A DNA stretch of 64,000 nucleotides from Faecalicatena orotica (GTDB lineage Bacteria > Bacillota > Clostridia > Lachnospirales > Lachnospiraceae), in the NCBI RefSeq assembly GCF_003149245.1, contig NZ_QGDL01000006.1:186001-250000 (forward strand). The letters are read 5' to 3'. The translations under genes and the position numbers were made by a program. The notes beneath the pieces were generated by a model that saw only the letters and a list, made by a program, of their open reading frames with translations, had not been told where the DNA came from and did not search any database. Below, piece by piece: positions 9,944-18,189 of this stretch (the first letter of the stretch is position 1; each line of letters opens with the position of its first letter).

Positions 9944-10285
9944 GGGCTTGTACTGGTTTCGACAGGGATCTTGAAGATGGAGAAGCTATCCGCAGGCTGA
10001 TGCGTCAAATCGCAAAATTAAAATTAAACGCTAACGATAATTTCGAATTAGCTGCAGCCTAAATGCTGCATGTCAGCCCCGGGGTACCCGCACCCCGGGA
10101 ATCTGGCACCGACTATGCGGGAAACGATATTGGCAAAGCTTTGAGCCAGTAGGCGTATCATGAAGCTACTGAAACCGTAAGGATGTTAGTTTTCGTACGG
10201 CAGAGGGAATGACAAAGAACTGACTATGATAGTAGAAGTACATGGGATAGGTTTTTGGACGCGGGTTCGATTCCCGCCAGGTCCA
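9944..10285 (+). ncRNA. ssrA: Transfer-messenger RNA (tmRNA)
   Basis: tmRNA rescues stalled ribosomes together with SmpB and tags the unfinished peptide for degradation. The 5' part reads GGGCTTGTACTGGTTTCGAC, the hallmark start. The 3' tRNA-like end is a T-arm GCGGGTTCGATTCCCGC followed by CAGGTCC, which pairs with the 5' GGGCTTG as a seven-pair acceptor stem allowing G-U pairs. The tag frame, read from a GCA at 10012, gives AKLKLNANDNFELAAA and stops at TAA 10060-10062. The resume codon is inferred from the fit of the peptide. CCA is not encoded: the discriminator A at 10285 is followed by CTA, so CCA must be added later. A terminator follows at once. Confidence 0.96.
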
Positions 10286-10286
10286 C

Positions 10287-10328
10287 TATTGCGGGGAACG
10301 GCGAATATTCGCCTGTTCCCCATTTTTA
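10287..10328 (+). repeat. Direct repeat copy 1, adjoining the tmRNA 3' end
   Basis: This is 42 bp beginning two bases after the tmRNA discriminator base. It matches 11771-11812 at 40 of 42 positions by hand alignment. Confidence 0.9.
10291..10328 (+). terminator. ssrA terminator (first copy of a 42-bp direct repeat)
   Basis: GGGGAAC pairs with GTTCCCC around the self-complementary CGAATATTCG, and ATTTTT follows on the plus strand. The 42-bp stretch 10287-10328 recurs at 11771-11812 with two mismatches. Confidence 0.9.
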
Positions 10329-10362
10329 AAGGCTTTCATATTTTTTCTACTACATTATAAAA

Positions 10363-11739
10363 TCACAATTCTCTATTCCTCACTTCAACAACCACTAATG
10401 TAGTTGCTAACTGATCTATGTATTCTGAAACTGCTGCTTGATTACGTATATCCAGATTAGCGTTCCATTCATCAAAAAGTATTAATTTCACTTGACTTTG
10501 AATATTATTCTTAATAAGATCTTCTATGTTCGCTCTAAATCTCTGACCAGTAGAATATTCTTTCACATCGTTCTTCTCAAAGTAAAGTCGCGTATGATTT
10601 GGAAAAAGATATGCATCGTTACCGAAATATTCTTTTATTAGCATTAGTAATGTAGTTTTACCACTTCCATTTTTTCCTTTTATAACCAAGCGTCCGGGTA
10701 CACCATTATTTACACGTTCTGCTAAAAAGTTCATACATTCTTCCAAATTACAAAATATATTTTCTCTTCCACAAATAAAAAAAGAAATATTATTCCATTG
10801 TATTGTTCCATAATATTTTTCAGGATGTTCTACTTTTTTCAAAGCATCATTAATATTATTTATCTTTTCCTTAATCCCAACAAGTTCTGTAAGATATTCA
10901 ATCACAATGCTTAAATATTGTATATTACTAACCTGTCTTGGCAATGTTACAAGTATGGCCGTTAACATACCTACACTATTCAAATTATTCAAAATCATTT
11001 TTACAGTTACAATAATTATAGGTATAATGCTTCCAGCCATAATGAGAAAAGATAAAAAGTTATTAAGTATATTATAATTCACTTCTGCTTGTTCAGCATC
11101 TTTCGTTTTTGCTTTAAATGACTGCATCCATTGAGACCAGTTATAACGATTGCCAATTAAAAGCGTATCCCATCCATCAAACATTGCTTCCTGCACACTG
11201 CTCTGAGTAACTTGTGCAACATCACTTTTTCTTGCAATAATTTTTTTTGTTGAAAACAGGCCAGCCGCAATAACACATGCGGAACAAATATATGCCACAA
11301 TAAATCTGATATTTAAAGAAAATCCTATTACTAAGATATTAAACAGAACATTTAGAACTGTTGCAGAAAAATCTCCCACAAAAGCATATGTTTCTTCAAT
11401 GACCTGCCATGTTTGGTTATGAAAAAAAGATTGCCTCCTTTTACAAAATTCATGATTTGTTTTTAAATAAGGATAATTATACAAATTTTCTTCATATAAA
11501 GAAACATAGCATTTAAAGGATGCATATTTTGCCTTTACCATACATTTTTGCTTAAATATTCTTGGAACAAAAACAATCACAAGAGATATTACAAACTCCC
11601 AAAACCATATTAAACTATGTTCATCTGTAATTCCTGTTCCTAGTTTAATCATACAAAAAGTAGAAAAAGCAACTATTATCTGTTCGAATACCACAAAAAG
11701 CAAAAATGTACCACTATATTTATTTAAAAAGTACCTCAT
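10363..11739 (-). CDS. Divergent ABC transporter, fused membrane and ATPase domains
   Basis: This 458-residue protein has about five to six hydrophobic segments in residues 10-290 and a nucleotide-binding domain in residues 310-458. Walker A is intact (IKGKNGSGKTT, Lys361) and Walker B is LILFDEWNANLD, with Trp where Pro is usual. The signature reads YSTGQR (395-400) rather than LSGGQ, no clear Q-loop is seen, and the switch position reads VEVRNREL without the usual His. It is shorter than ordinary exporters of about 580 residues. The gene is much more AT-rich than its neighbours and sits between two copies of the ssrA terminator, suggesting transfer. It may be a peptide exporter or an immunity-type ABC protein; the substrate is unknown. 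Confidence 0.7.
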   Translation of the reverse strand: MRYFLNKYSGTFLLFVVFEQIIVAFSTFCMIKLGTGITDEHSLIWFWEFVISLVIVFVPRIFKQKCMVKAKYASFKCYVSLYEENLYNYPYLKTNHEFCKRRQSFFHNQTWQVIEETYAFVGDFSATVLNVLFNILVIGFSLNIRFIVAYICSACVIAAGLFSTKKIIARKSDVAQVTQSSVQEAMFDGWDTLLIGNRYNWSQWMQSFKAKTKDAEQAEVNYNILNNFLSFLIMAGSIIPIIIVTVKMILNNLNSVGMLTAILVTLPRQVSNIQYLSIVIEYLTELVGIKEKINNINDALKKVEHPEKYYGTIQWNNISFFICGRENIFCNLEECMNFLAERVNNGVPGRLVIKGKNGSGKTTLLMLIKEYFGNDAYLFPNHTRLYFEKNDVKEYSTGQRFRANIEDLIKNNIQSQVKLILFDEWNANLDIRNQAAVSEYIDQLATTLVVVEVRNREL

Positions 11740-11770
11740 TTCTACTACATAATTCCTTCATATAATTTTT

Positions 11771-11812
11771 TATTACGGGGAACCGCGAATATTCGCCTGT
11801 TCCCCATTTTTA
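11771..11812 (+). repeat. Direct repeat copy 2 (displaced ssrA terminator)
   Basis: This second copy of the ssrA terminator region still has the plus-strand hairpin and ATTTTT run, but no plus-strand gene precedes it. With copy 1 at 10287-10328 it flanks the AT-rich ABC gene, as an attachment-site duplication or target duplication would. Confidence 0.88.
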
Positions 11813-11838
11813 GGTTTTCTTAAAGTAAACTACAAAAA

Positions 11839-12042
11839 TTAATCATCAAATAGAAAATGGCTTTTTAAATTTGTATGTTTCTTAAACCATTTTTTTACTC
11901 TTTTCCATTGGTCTCTAAATCCAATACCTAATATTCCATCTACAATAAAAACAAATAGAAAATAGGATATTAATAGTAATATCCACAATATAACGTTTAA
12001 CAAAATATGGCAGGACCCCTCTTCATCTTTTTCCATAGACAT
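11839..12042 (-). CDS. Small single-span membrane protein, unknown function
   Basis: This 67-residue protein is not recognised. It has an acidic N-terminus (MSMEKDEEGSC), one or two hydrophobic stretches at about 13-38 (LLNVILWILLLISYFLFVFI), and a strongly basic tail (WKRVKKWFKKHTNLK). The ATG follows a plausible site (AAAAGGAGATG) and the base composition is AT-rich like the adjacent ABC gene, which it precedes on the same strand by about 100 bp. A bacteriocin-like peptide, an immunity protein or an ABC accessory subunit are all possible. None can be assigned. Confidence 0.55.
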   Translation of the reverse strand: MSMEKDEEGSCHILLNVILWILLLISYFLFVFIVDGILGIGFRDQWKRVKKWFKKHTNLKSHFLFDD

Positions 12043-12081
12043 CTCCTTTTTGTTTTTAACAGATTTTTGCCTCCACCCTGG

Positions 12082-13068
12082 TCAATCCCGCAGTATGCAT
12101 GATATATCCGCCTTCATCTGTTCGATATCTTCCGCCTCCAGCACCAGATTGATAGCCTTTACATTATCCTGCACCTGAACGGTTTTCCGGGCGCCGCACA
12201 GTACGTGGACCCCATCAAGCATCTCTGATGTAAGCGCGATTGTCAGATTTCCCGGGGTACAGTTATATTTCTCACAATAGGGTTTCCAACCTTCCAGCAT
12301 GTTCAGCACTTTTAACCTGTTCCCAGGTTCCCACCATATATTGTAATTCCGGACATCTCCGGGTGAGAGCTCTGTATCCATTGTTACTTTTCCGGTCAGA
12401 AGCCCCTGTTCCAGAGGGGAATATGCCTGAATGGACACGCCATACTTCCTGCAGACCGGATCCAGTTCCGCTTCCACCCTTCTTGTCAGAATGCTGTATT
12501 TTTCCTGTATTACATCCAGCTGCCCGAAACTGCAATATTCTTCAATGTCCTGTGCGGTCACATTAGAGGCGCCGATTGCCCTGATTTTCCCCTGCTTTTT
12601 CAAAGTCATCAGGGCGTCCATCGTTTCTTCCAACGGGTAGAGTGCGCGGTCAGGTGACTGCCAGTGGGTATAACAGATATCGATATAGTCTGTTTTCAGG
12701 CTGGTCAGACTTCTGTCCACATCTTCCATGATACTTTTTTTAGACAGGTCGCGGTAGACCTTTGTGCCGTCCACCTCTTTATGGAAGCATGGTGTCTCAT
12801 GATCCCATTCGAGTGCACACTTCGTAGAAAGTATCACCTTGTCCCGTCTGCCTTCCAATGCCCTGCCAACTACCTTCTCACTGTAACCAAGGCCGTAGAC
12901 CGGAGCCGTGTCTATCCAGCGTATGCCTCTGTCTATGGCCTCCTGTATGGTATATATGGACTCCTGTTCTTCATTGTCCCCCCACCAGGAGCCGCCTCCG
13001 ATTGCCCATGTCCCGAGGCCTAAAAACGGCACTTTGATTCCACTTTTTCCGATTTCTAACTCTTTCAT
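12082..13068 (-). CDS. Aldo/keto reductase, IolS/AKR11-like
   Basis: This 328-residue NAD(P)H-dependent oxidoreductase has a TIM barrel. The catalytic tetrad is visible as Asp and Tyr in DTAPVYGLGYSE, Lys in LSTKCAL and His in YTHWQSPD, with an SNVTAQDI segment typical of the family. The ATG at 13068 follows GGAGGTGCGATA; an in-frame start 129 bp upstream lacks such a site. The physiological substrate is unknown. It appears monocistronic. Confidence 0.88.
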   Translation of the reverse strand: MKELEIGKSGIKVPFLGLGTWAIGGGSWWGDNEEQESIYTIQEAIDRGIRWIDTAPVYGLGYSEKVVGRALEGRRDKVILSTKCALEWDHETPCFHKEVDGTKVYRDLSKKSIMEDVDRSLTSLKTDYIDICYTHWQSPDRALYPLEETMDALMTLKKQGKIRAIGASNVTAQDIEEYCSFGQLDVIQEKYSILTRRVEAELDPVCRKYGVSIQAYSPLEQGLLTGKVTMDTELSPGDVRNYNIWWEPGNRLKVLNMLEGWKPYCEKYNCTPGNLTIALTSEMLDGVHVLCGARKTVQVQDNVKAINLVLEAEDIEQMKADISCILRD

Positions 13069-13221
13069 TATCGCACCTCCTGTATTGTTATCCTGCTTGT
13101 CTTCCCTTATCTGAGGCCACTGCTTCAACAAGGTGAATCTATACCTTCTGCATACGTTTCTATTTACTATCTTTACAGTTTTATTCACACATGTCAATAA
13201 TTACTCTCATAAAATGTAAAA

Positions 13222-13264
13222 ACCAGAGTTTTCATATCTAATTGTTTAGACATGAAAACTCCGG
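13222..13264 (-). terminator. Terminator of the shikimate/TRAP operon
   Basis: The stem CCGGAGTTTTCAT and ATGAAAACTCTGG, with a 14-nt loop, is followed by TTTTTA on the minus strand. It lies 20 bp after the dctP stop. Confidence 0.85.
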
Positions 13265-13286
13265 CTTCTCCCAAATTCGTTTCTGT

Positions 13287-14306
13287 TTACTTTAGATATG
13301 CATCCAGCACCCCTTCCGATACTACTTCCGCGATCTCCCCATAAACCGGCTGCGACGCATCGATCATCTCTTTGCGAACACTTTCATCCAGCGTTATAAT
13401 CTTCGTCCCACTCTCTTCGATTACCTTAATCTTCTCCGCAATCCGTTCATCTGAAGCATTCCGGGAATATTCCTGTGCACGTCTCTGTGCTTCGGTCAGG
13501 ATATCCTTGTCTTCTTTGGAAAGTTCTGCATAGAATTCCTCACTGACGATCAGGGAAATCAGGTGCGGCAGATGGTTCGTCTCGACCACATAGTCCTGCT
13601 GTTCATAGAGCCTGTTGGACACGATGACTTCATACGGGTTCTCCTGTGCATCGATGGTATGCTGCTGAAGCCCGATATACACCTCACTGTAACTCATCGG
13701 TGCCGGATTAGCATGCAAAGACTTCCAGAAGTCGATGTGGTAGCTGTTCTCCATCGTCCGGATCTTCTGGCCTTTAAAATCCGCAAAATTCTCCACTGCC
13801 TTATTGGTAGACATGACCCGGAAGCCCTGGTCGGAATATCCAAGCAGTTCATATCCGGCTTCCCGGTAGGACTTACGCATCAGCTCCATAAACGATTCCT
13901 CATCCACTGTTTCGCGTACCTCCTGAAGTGTTTCAAATGCACAGGGAATATCGAAGACTGCCGTGTCCGGAATAAAGTTCACCTGAGGGGCGGTATTCTG
14001 GACGACAAACGGGATATCCCCGTCATAGCAGCTTTCCAGCAGTTCTCTGTCGCCTCCGAGAACACTGTTCGGGTAGACCTGGATCTTAATTCTGCCGCCG
14101 CTTAACCGGCCTGCTTCCTCCGCGAACTTCTCTGCATATATCTGGGTGACCGTATCCTCGGGGCTTCCGGTCGCAAGAGGATAAGCAAACCGTTGTTCTG
14201 TATTTTTGTTCTCTGAACATCCTGTCAATACCGCCGCAAAAAGCACACCTGTCAGGAGCACACCTGCCGCACGGGAGAATGCCGGAAGACATTTCCATCG
14301 TTTCAT
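13287..14306 (-). CDS. dctP: TRAP transporter substrate-binding lipoprotein, DctP type
   Basis: This 339-residue extracellular binding protein has a lipoprotein signal (hydrophobic stretch then LTGC, Cys at about 30). The DctP fold is shown by GGDRELLESCYDGDIPFV, the conserved Arg of KIRTMEN near residue 180, and NPAPMSYSEVYIGLQQHTIDAQENP. TRAP systems import organic acids with sodium. Being encoded with dctQ-dctM downstream of aroE and aroD suggests shikimate, quinate or a related hydroaromatic acid. It is the last gene of the operon. Confidence 0.93.
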   Translation of the reverse strand: MKRWKCLPAFSRAAGVLLTGVLFAAVLTGCSENKNTEQRFAYPLATGSPEDTVTQIYAEKFAEEAGRLSGGRIKIQVYPNSVLGGDRELLESCYDGDIPFVVQNTAPQVNFIPDTAVFDIPCAFETLQEVRETVDEESFMELMRKSYREAGYELLGYSDQGFRVMSTNKAVENFADFKGQKIRTMENSYHIDFWKSLHANPAPMSYSEVYIGLQQHTIDAQENPYEVIVSNRLYEQQDYVVETNHLPHLISLIVSEEFYAELSKEDKDILTEAQRRAQEYSRNASDERIAEKIKVIEESGTKIITLDESVRKEMIDASQPVYGEIAEVVSEGVLDAYLK

Positions 14307-14330
14307 ACTCTTTTTACTACTCCCTTCCCG

Positions 14331-15620
14331 CTACAAAAGCGCCAGACTCACTGCCGGGACAAACGTGATCACAAGCAGTGCAGCCAGAAAATATACGATC
14401 ATCGGCATTGCCTTTTTTGCAATCTCCATAATCGGCAGTTCTGTGAGAGAACCTGCCACAAACAGATTGACCCCGATCGGCGGCGTCACAAATCCGATTG
14501 CAAGATTTACAACCATAATCACGCCAAAATGCACAGGGTTTACGCCGATCTCTGTCACAATCGGAAGCAGGATCGGCGTCAGGATCAGGATTGCCGGAGT
14601 CGTATCCATCACCATTCCCACAAGAAGCAGAAATACATTAATTACAAGCAGAAGCAGGACCGGACTCGTAAAGTGTTCCAGTATCCACGCACTGACTGCC
14701 TGAGGCACCTGCATCAGCGTCAGTACCCGTGAAAATGCCACGGAAGCCGCCAGGATAAAGAGAATCGGCGTATATGTCCGGATTGCCTCGACCATGATCG
14801 CCCATATGTCTTTCACTGTAATGGACCTGTACACGATCATGCTGACTGCCAGTGCATAAAAGACAGAAATCACCGCAGCTTCTGTCGGGGATGCAACTCC
14901 GCTGTAAATGCAGCCAAGAATAATCACCGGGCTGAGCAGTGCAAAAAAACTGTCCTTCAAAACATGCAGCAGGCCTTTTTCATGGAGTACCCCCACCATT
15001 TTCTGCTTCTTCTCCTGATTCTCCCCATTCTTTTTACAGTAATAGACAGCATAAAACATCAAAAGCGCACTGATAAGCAGTCCCGGTATGATACCTGCCA
15101 GAAACAGGTCGCTGACAGAGGCGCCCGAAGCCATTCCATACATGATAAACGGGATGCTCGGCGGTATGATGACGCCAAGTCCCCCCGCAACCGCCACGAC
15201 CGCCGTAGAAAACGTCTTGTCATAGCCCATTTCGGTGAGAATCGGTATGGTCATGCTCCCGACCGCTGCAACCGTAGCCGGGGCAGAACCGGAGATGGCC
15301 CCGTAAAAGAGACAGGTTACAATCACGGCACAGGGCATCCCCGCCGTGCGTTTTCCCATGAAAAATGCAAACACGTCGAAAAGTTTTCTGGATATCCCTC
15401 CGCGCGCCATGATAATACCGGACAGAACGAACATCGGAACCGCCAGAAGCGGAAAACTGTCCAGACCACCAAGCATGGACCGGATTACATAGGTGCCACC
15501 TGCCGTAAAAGAGGCGTCAAAAGCCCCGGGCAGGACCGATACGATTCCAAGTGAGATAGACACCGGAATTGCGATTACAAGACATATAACAAAAATGATA
15601 AATACAACAACTGCCGGCAT
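14331..15620 (-). CDS. dctM: TRAP transporter large permease, DctM type
   Basis: This 429-residue membrane protein has about 12 hydrophobic segments and the family features GGLDSFPLLAVPMFVLSG near residue 50, SGSAPATVAAVGSMTIPIL near 130 and NLAIGFVTPPIGVNLF near 380. It is the ion-coupled translocation subunit of the TRAP importer. It starts one base after the dctQ stop, with the site AGGAG inside the end of dctQ, and dctP follows 24 bp later. Confidence 0.95.
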   Translation of the reverse strand: MPAVVVFIIFVICLVIAIPVSISLGIVSVLPGAFDASFTAGGTYVIRSMLGGLDSFPLLAVPMFVLSGIIMARGGISRKLFDVFAFFMGKRTAGMPCAVIVTCLFYGAISGSAPATVAAVGSMTIPILTEMGYDKTFSTAVVAVAGGLGVIIPPSIPFIMYGMASGASVSDLFLAGIIPGLLISALLMFYAVYYCKKNGENQEKKQKMVGVLHEKGLLHVLKDSFFALLSPVIILGCIYSGVASPTEAAVISVFYALAVSMIVYRSITVKDIWAIMVEAIRTYTPILFILAASVAFSRVLTLMQVPQAVSAWILEHFTSPVLLLLVINVFLLLVGMVMDTTPAILILTPILLPIVTEIGVNPVHFGVIMVVNLAIGFVTPPIGVNLFVAGSLTELPIMEIAKKAMPMIVYFLAALLVITFVPAVSLALL

Positions 15621-15621
15621 C

Positions 15622-16119
15622 TTATGCTCCTTTCTCCTTCATTCCCAGTACGACTTTCCATTCTACAATCAACCGCTGGAGCACCCTGAAAGCTGTCAGC
15701 AGAAAACCTGCAAGTGGCGCCGCCTGTACATAATACATGGGCAGTCCTAAAGCAGGGCTTGTCTGTCCGCTTGCGACGGCTGACATCAGATACTGCCATG
15801 CAAAAGGGATGAGATATAGGAACAATACCAATTCCAGCGTATGGTTTACGACTTTAAACAGCGCCTTCCCCCTTTTCGGAAAAAGCGCTACAAACTGCTC
15901 TATTTTGATAGAAATACATTTTTTCGTACAATAGCTGACACTTAAGAACCCTGCCCAGATAAAAATATACCTGGTCAGCTCCTCAGACCATGACAGAGAG
16001 GCCCCCAGCACATAGCGCGAGAACACCTGAATCCCCATAATGACTGTCATAGCCGCAAGGAACAGCACCATCAGTGTTTCTTCTAAATTTTCATTCAGCC
16101 AGTGTAAAATCTTTTTCAT
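15622..16119 (-). CDS. dctQ: TRAP transporter small permease, DctQ type
   Basis: This 165-residue protein has four membrane segments and the typical motif SWSEELTRYIFIWAGFLS near residue 40, with AAPLAGFLLTAFRVLQR near the C-terminus. It pairs with DctM to form the membrane part of the importer. It begins directly at the aroD stop, so translation of aroD and the transporter is tightly linked. Confidence 0.94.
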   Translation of the reverse strand: MKKILHWLNENLEETLMVLFLAAMTVIMGIQVFSRYVLGASLSWSEELTRYIFIWAGFLSVSYCTKKCISIKIEQFVALFPKRGKALFKVVNHTLELVLFLYLIPFAWQYLMSAVASGQTSPALGLPMYYVQAAPLAGFLLTAFRVLQRLIVEWKVVLGMKEKGA

Positions 16120-16887
16120 TTAATCTCTCCAGCTCTTATGCAGCAGACCTAAAACGGTTCTCAGTTCTTCTACTTCCATCTGTCCCGGCGCAGATGCTTT
16201 CCCGGCCGCCCCGAACGTCAGGGCAGAACCGAACACTTCCCCGCACAGGCGGCTGATAACACCAGTACCTGCCATAGACATGGTGATGATCGGGCGGTCT
16301 GCATGATCGGAAGCCATTTCCTCCGTTGCCGCAAGGAGTGTCAGCACATCCTTTTTATTCTGCGGCATGACTGCGATCTTCGGAATATCCGCCCCCAGCT
16401 CCTGCATTTTTAACAGACGGGAAACAATCTCCTTCTGGTCTGGTGTTTTGTGGAAATCGTGGTTGGATGCGATAACCTTTACCCCGCATTCATGGGCCGT
16501 TTCCACAACACTTTTCACTGCTTCATCCCCCGTAAACGCTTCCACATCTACCAGATCGACATAGCCCGATTTCGCGGCATCCTGGTTCAGTTTTACATAA
16601 ACATCTGTTTCAATTGCCTTTTCCCCTCCCTCTTTGGAAGTACGGAACGTAAACAGAAGCGGGATCTCCCCCAGTGCCTCACGAAGCTGCTTCATGGTGC
16701 CTTCTGTCTTCTCTGCATCAAAGATATCCTCGTACCAGTCTACGCGCCACTCTACGACGTCAGCACCAAGCTCTTTAATCTCACGGGCCGCCTTTAAGAT
16801 GTCTTCTCTTGTCACACCGACGATCGGAACACATATTTTCGGGATTCCTGTACCTATCTCTACATTTCTTACTTTTACTGGATTCAT
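16120..16887 (-). CDS. aroD: Type I 3-dehydroquinate dehydratase
   Basis: This 255-residue Schiff-base enzyme interconverts 3-dehydroquinate and 3-dehydroshikimate. All key residues fall at the classical positions: Glu46 and Arg48 (VVEWRVDW), His143 (ASNHDFH), Lys170 (IPKIAVMP, the Schiff-base lysine), Arg213 (GVISRL) and Gln236 (SAPGQM). The ATG at 16887 is preferred because the upstream ATG at 16893 lies only two bases after GGAG. Its place between a carrier gene and a TRAP transporter suggests catabolism of imported shikimate or quinate rather than aromatic amino acid synthesis. Confidence 0.95.
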   Translation of the reverse strand: MNPVKVRNVEIGTGIPKICVPIVGVTREDILKAAREIKELGADVVEWRVDWYEDIFDAEKTEGTMKQLREALGEIPLLFTFRTSKEGGEKAIETDVYVKLNQDAAKSGYVDLVDVEAFTGDEAVKSVVETAHECGVKVIASNHDFHKTPDQKEIVSRLLKMQELGADIPKIAVMPQNKKDVLTLLAATEEMASDHADRPIITMSMAGTGVISRLCGEVFGSALTFGAAGKASAPGQMEVEELRTVLGLLHKSWRD

Positions 16888-16934
16888 AATCATTCTCCTT
16901 TTATCTGCACTCTAAGTTATCCACAACTTACTCA

Positions 16935-18146
16935 CTAATTTTCAACTTTATCTACAAGTTTACCATAACGCATGTTGACAAACAACGCCAGAATTACTCC
17001 AATTACTGTAATGATGATGTTCATTGTAATGACTGCCTGCGGACCGCTGGATGCACTTACCTTTCCGGCCGCGGAAAGAATCGTATAGTTGGAAAGGCTG
17101 GATGCGATCATGATGATACTTGTAATCGTACCTTTGATCTTCGGGAACAGATCGTTAACTGTCGCCGTAGCCAGCTGGAGCACCCCTCCTGCCGCTGAGT
17201 ATCCTATCACGAAGGAACCGATCTGGCAGATCATCGGAGTTCTTACAATATATACGATGATCAGCATCATTGTGGCAATTGCCGGATAAATTACAAGGAA
17301 ACGAACTTGTTTAAATTTTGTTACCAGTACGGAAGTAAGCAGTATTGCTACAATTGTTCCTGCGGAATACCATGTCTGCATAATGCTGGCATCTTTCATG
17401 CCTGCGATCTCTGTCCCGAACTTCTGCGCACAATTCAGCCAGAGCTGGAATGTTGCAGTACAGGTAAATCCAATTGCAATCAGGGCCACACTCTCCAGGG
17501 CGAACTTTGCATGCTTCAGATTCTGTATAAAAGATTCGTTCTTTCCGTCAGCTGCTTTTTCCTGTGCCGGCATCGGTATCTTAAAGGTTAACACACCGAT
17601 CACCAGAATTACAGCCGCCGCTGCGATTAAAATCGTGTTGTATGACATATTTGCCGCTGCCACAAATCCGAGCATGAACGGCAGTAAGAGCTGTGAAATG
17701 GAGATAAAGAACTTAGTCAGCATGGTTGCCAGTCCTGAACGAGGTTCCAGAATCTCTACACAGGCCGGGATCACACCCGTATCCAGAAATGAATTCGCGG
17801 CTCCTCCGAGAATCGCTGCCGCGTATGCGACCTGCATGTTTGGTGAATATGCAACTCCGAAGAAGAAGACCGCATAGGAGAATATCCCGATCAGGGAACT
17901 GACACGGCGTCCCATTTTATCGGAGATCGGTCCGGAAAACGGCAGCGTGATCAAACGACCGAGTCCCAATGCCGCAGCCACAAGTGTGACCGCGTCGTCC
18001 GCTGTTCCCCACTGTGCGGCCAGTGCCTCTTTCATGACTTGCTGTCCTAAGATGGAACATCCGATTCCGTGGATGAAATAGTTTAAATATAGTATAAATG
18101 CACTCGGGTATAACTTTCTGCCTGTTTTGCTTACAGCTGTACTCAT
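16935..18146 (-). CDS. MFS transporter in the shikimate/quinate operon
   Basis: This 403-residue carrier has about 12 membrane helices. It carries the MFS loop signature GPISDKMGRRVSSLIG near residue 75 and starts with a cytoplasmic Lys/Arg-rich stretch. It lies between the aroE-type dehydrogenase and aroD in the same operon. It may import shikimate or quinate or export a product, giving the operon two unrelated transporters (MFS and TRAP). Substrate assignment rests on context only. Confidence 0.85.
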   Translation of the reverse strand: MSTAVSKTGRKLYPSAFILYLNYFIHGIGCSILGQQVMKEALAAQWGTADDAVTLVAAALGLGRLITLPFSGPISDKMGRRVSSLIGIFSYAVFFFGVAYSPNMQVAYAAAILGGAANSFLDTGVIPACVEILEPRSGLATMLTKFFISISQLLLPFMLGFVAAANMSYNTILIAAAAVILVIGVLTFKIPMPAQEKAADGKNESFIQNLKHAKFALESVALIAIGFTCTATFQLWLNCAQKFGTEIAGMKDASIMQTWYSAGTIVAILLTSVLVTKFKQVRFLVIYPAIATMMLIIVYIVRTPMICQIGSFVIGYSAAGGVLQLATATVNDLFPKIKGTITSIIMIASSLSNYTILSAAGKVSASSGPQAVITMNIIITVIGVILALFVNMRYGKLVDKVEN

Positions 18147-18189
18147 TGTTTTTCCTCTCTTTCCTTTCAGCGAATGGTTATCGTATTAC

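Noticed and set aside
13563-14105. 180-residue plus-strand frame opposite dctP
   Set aside because: It is an antisense shadow of a well-conserved binding protein gene and has no ribosome site or recognisable motif.
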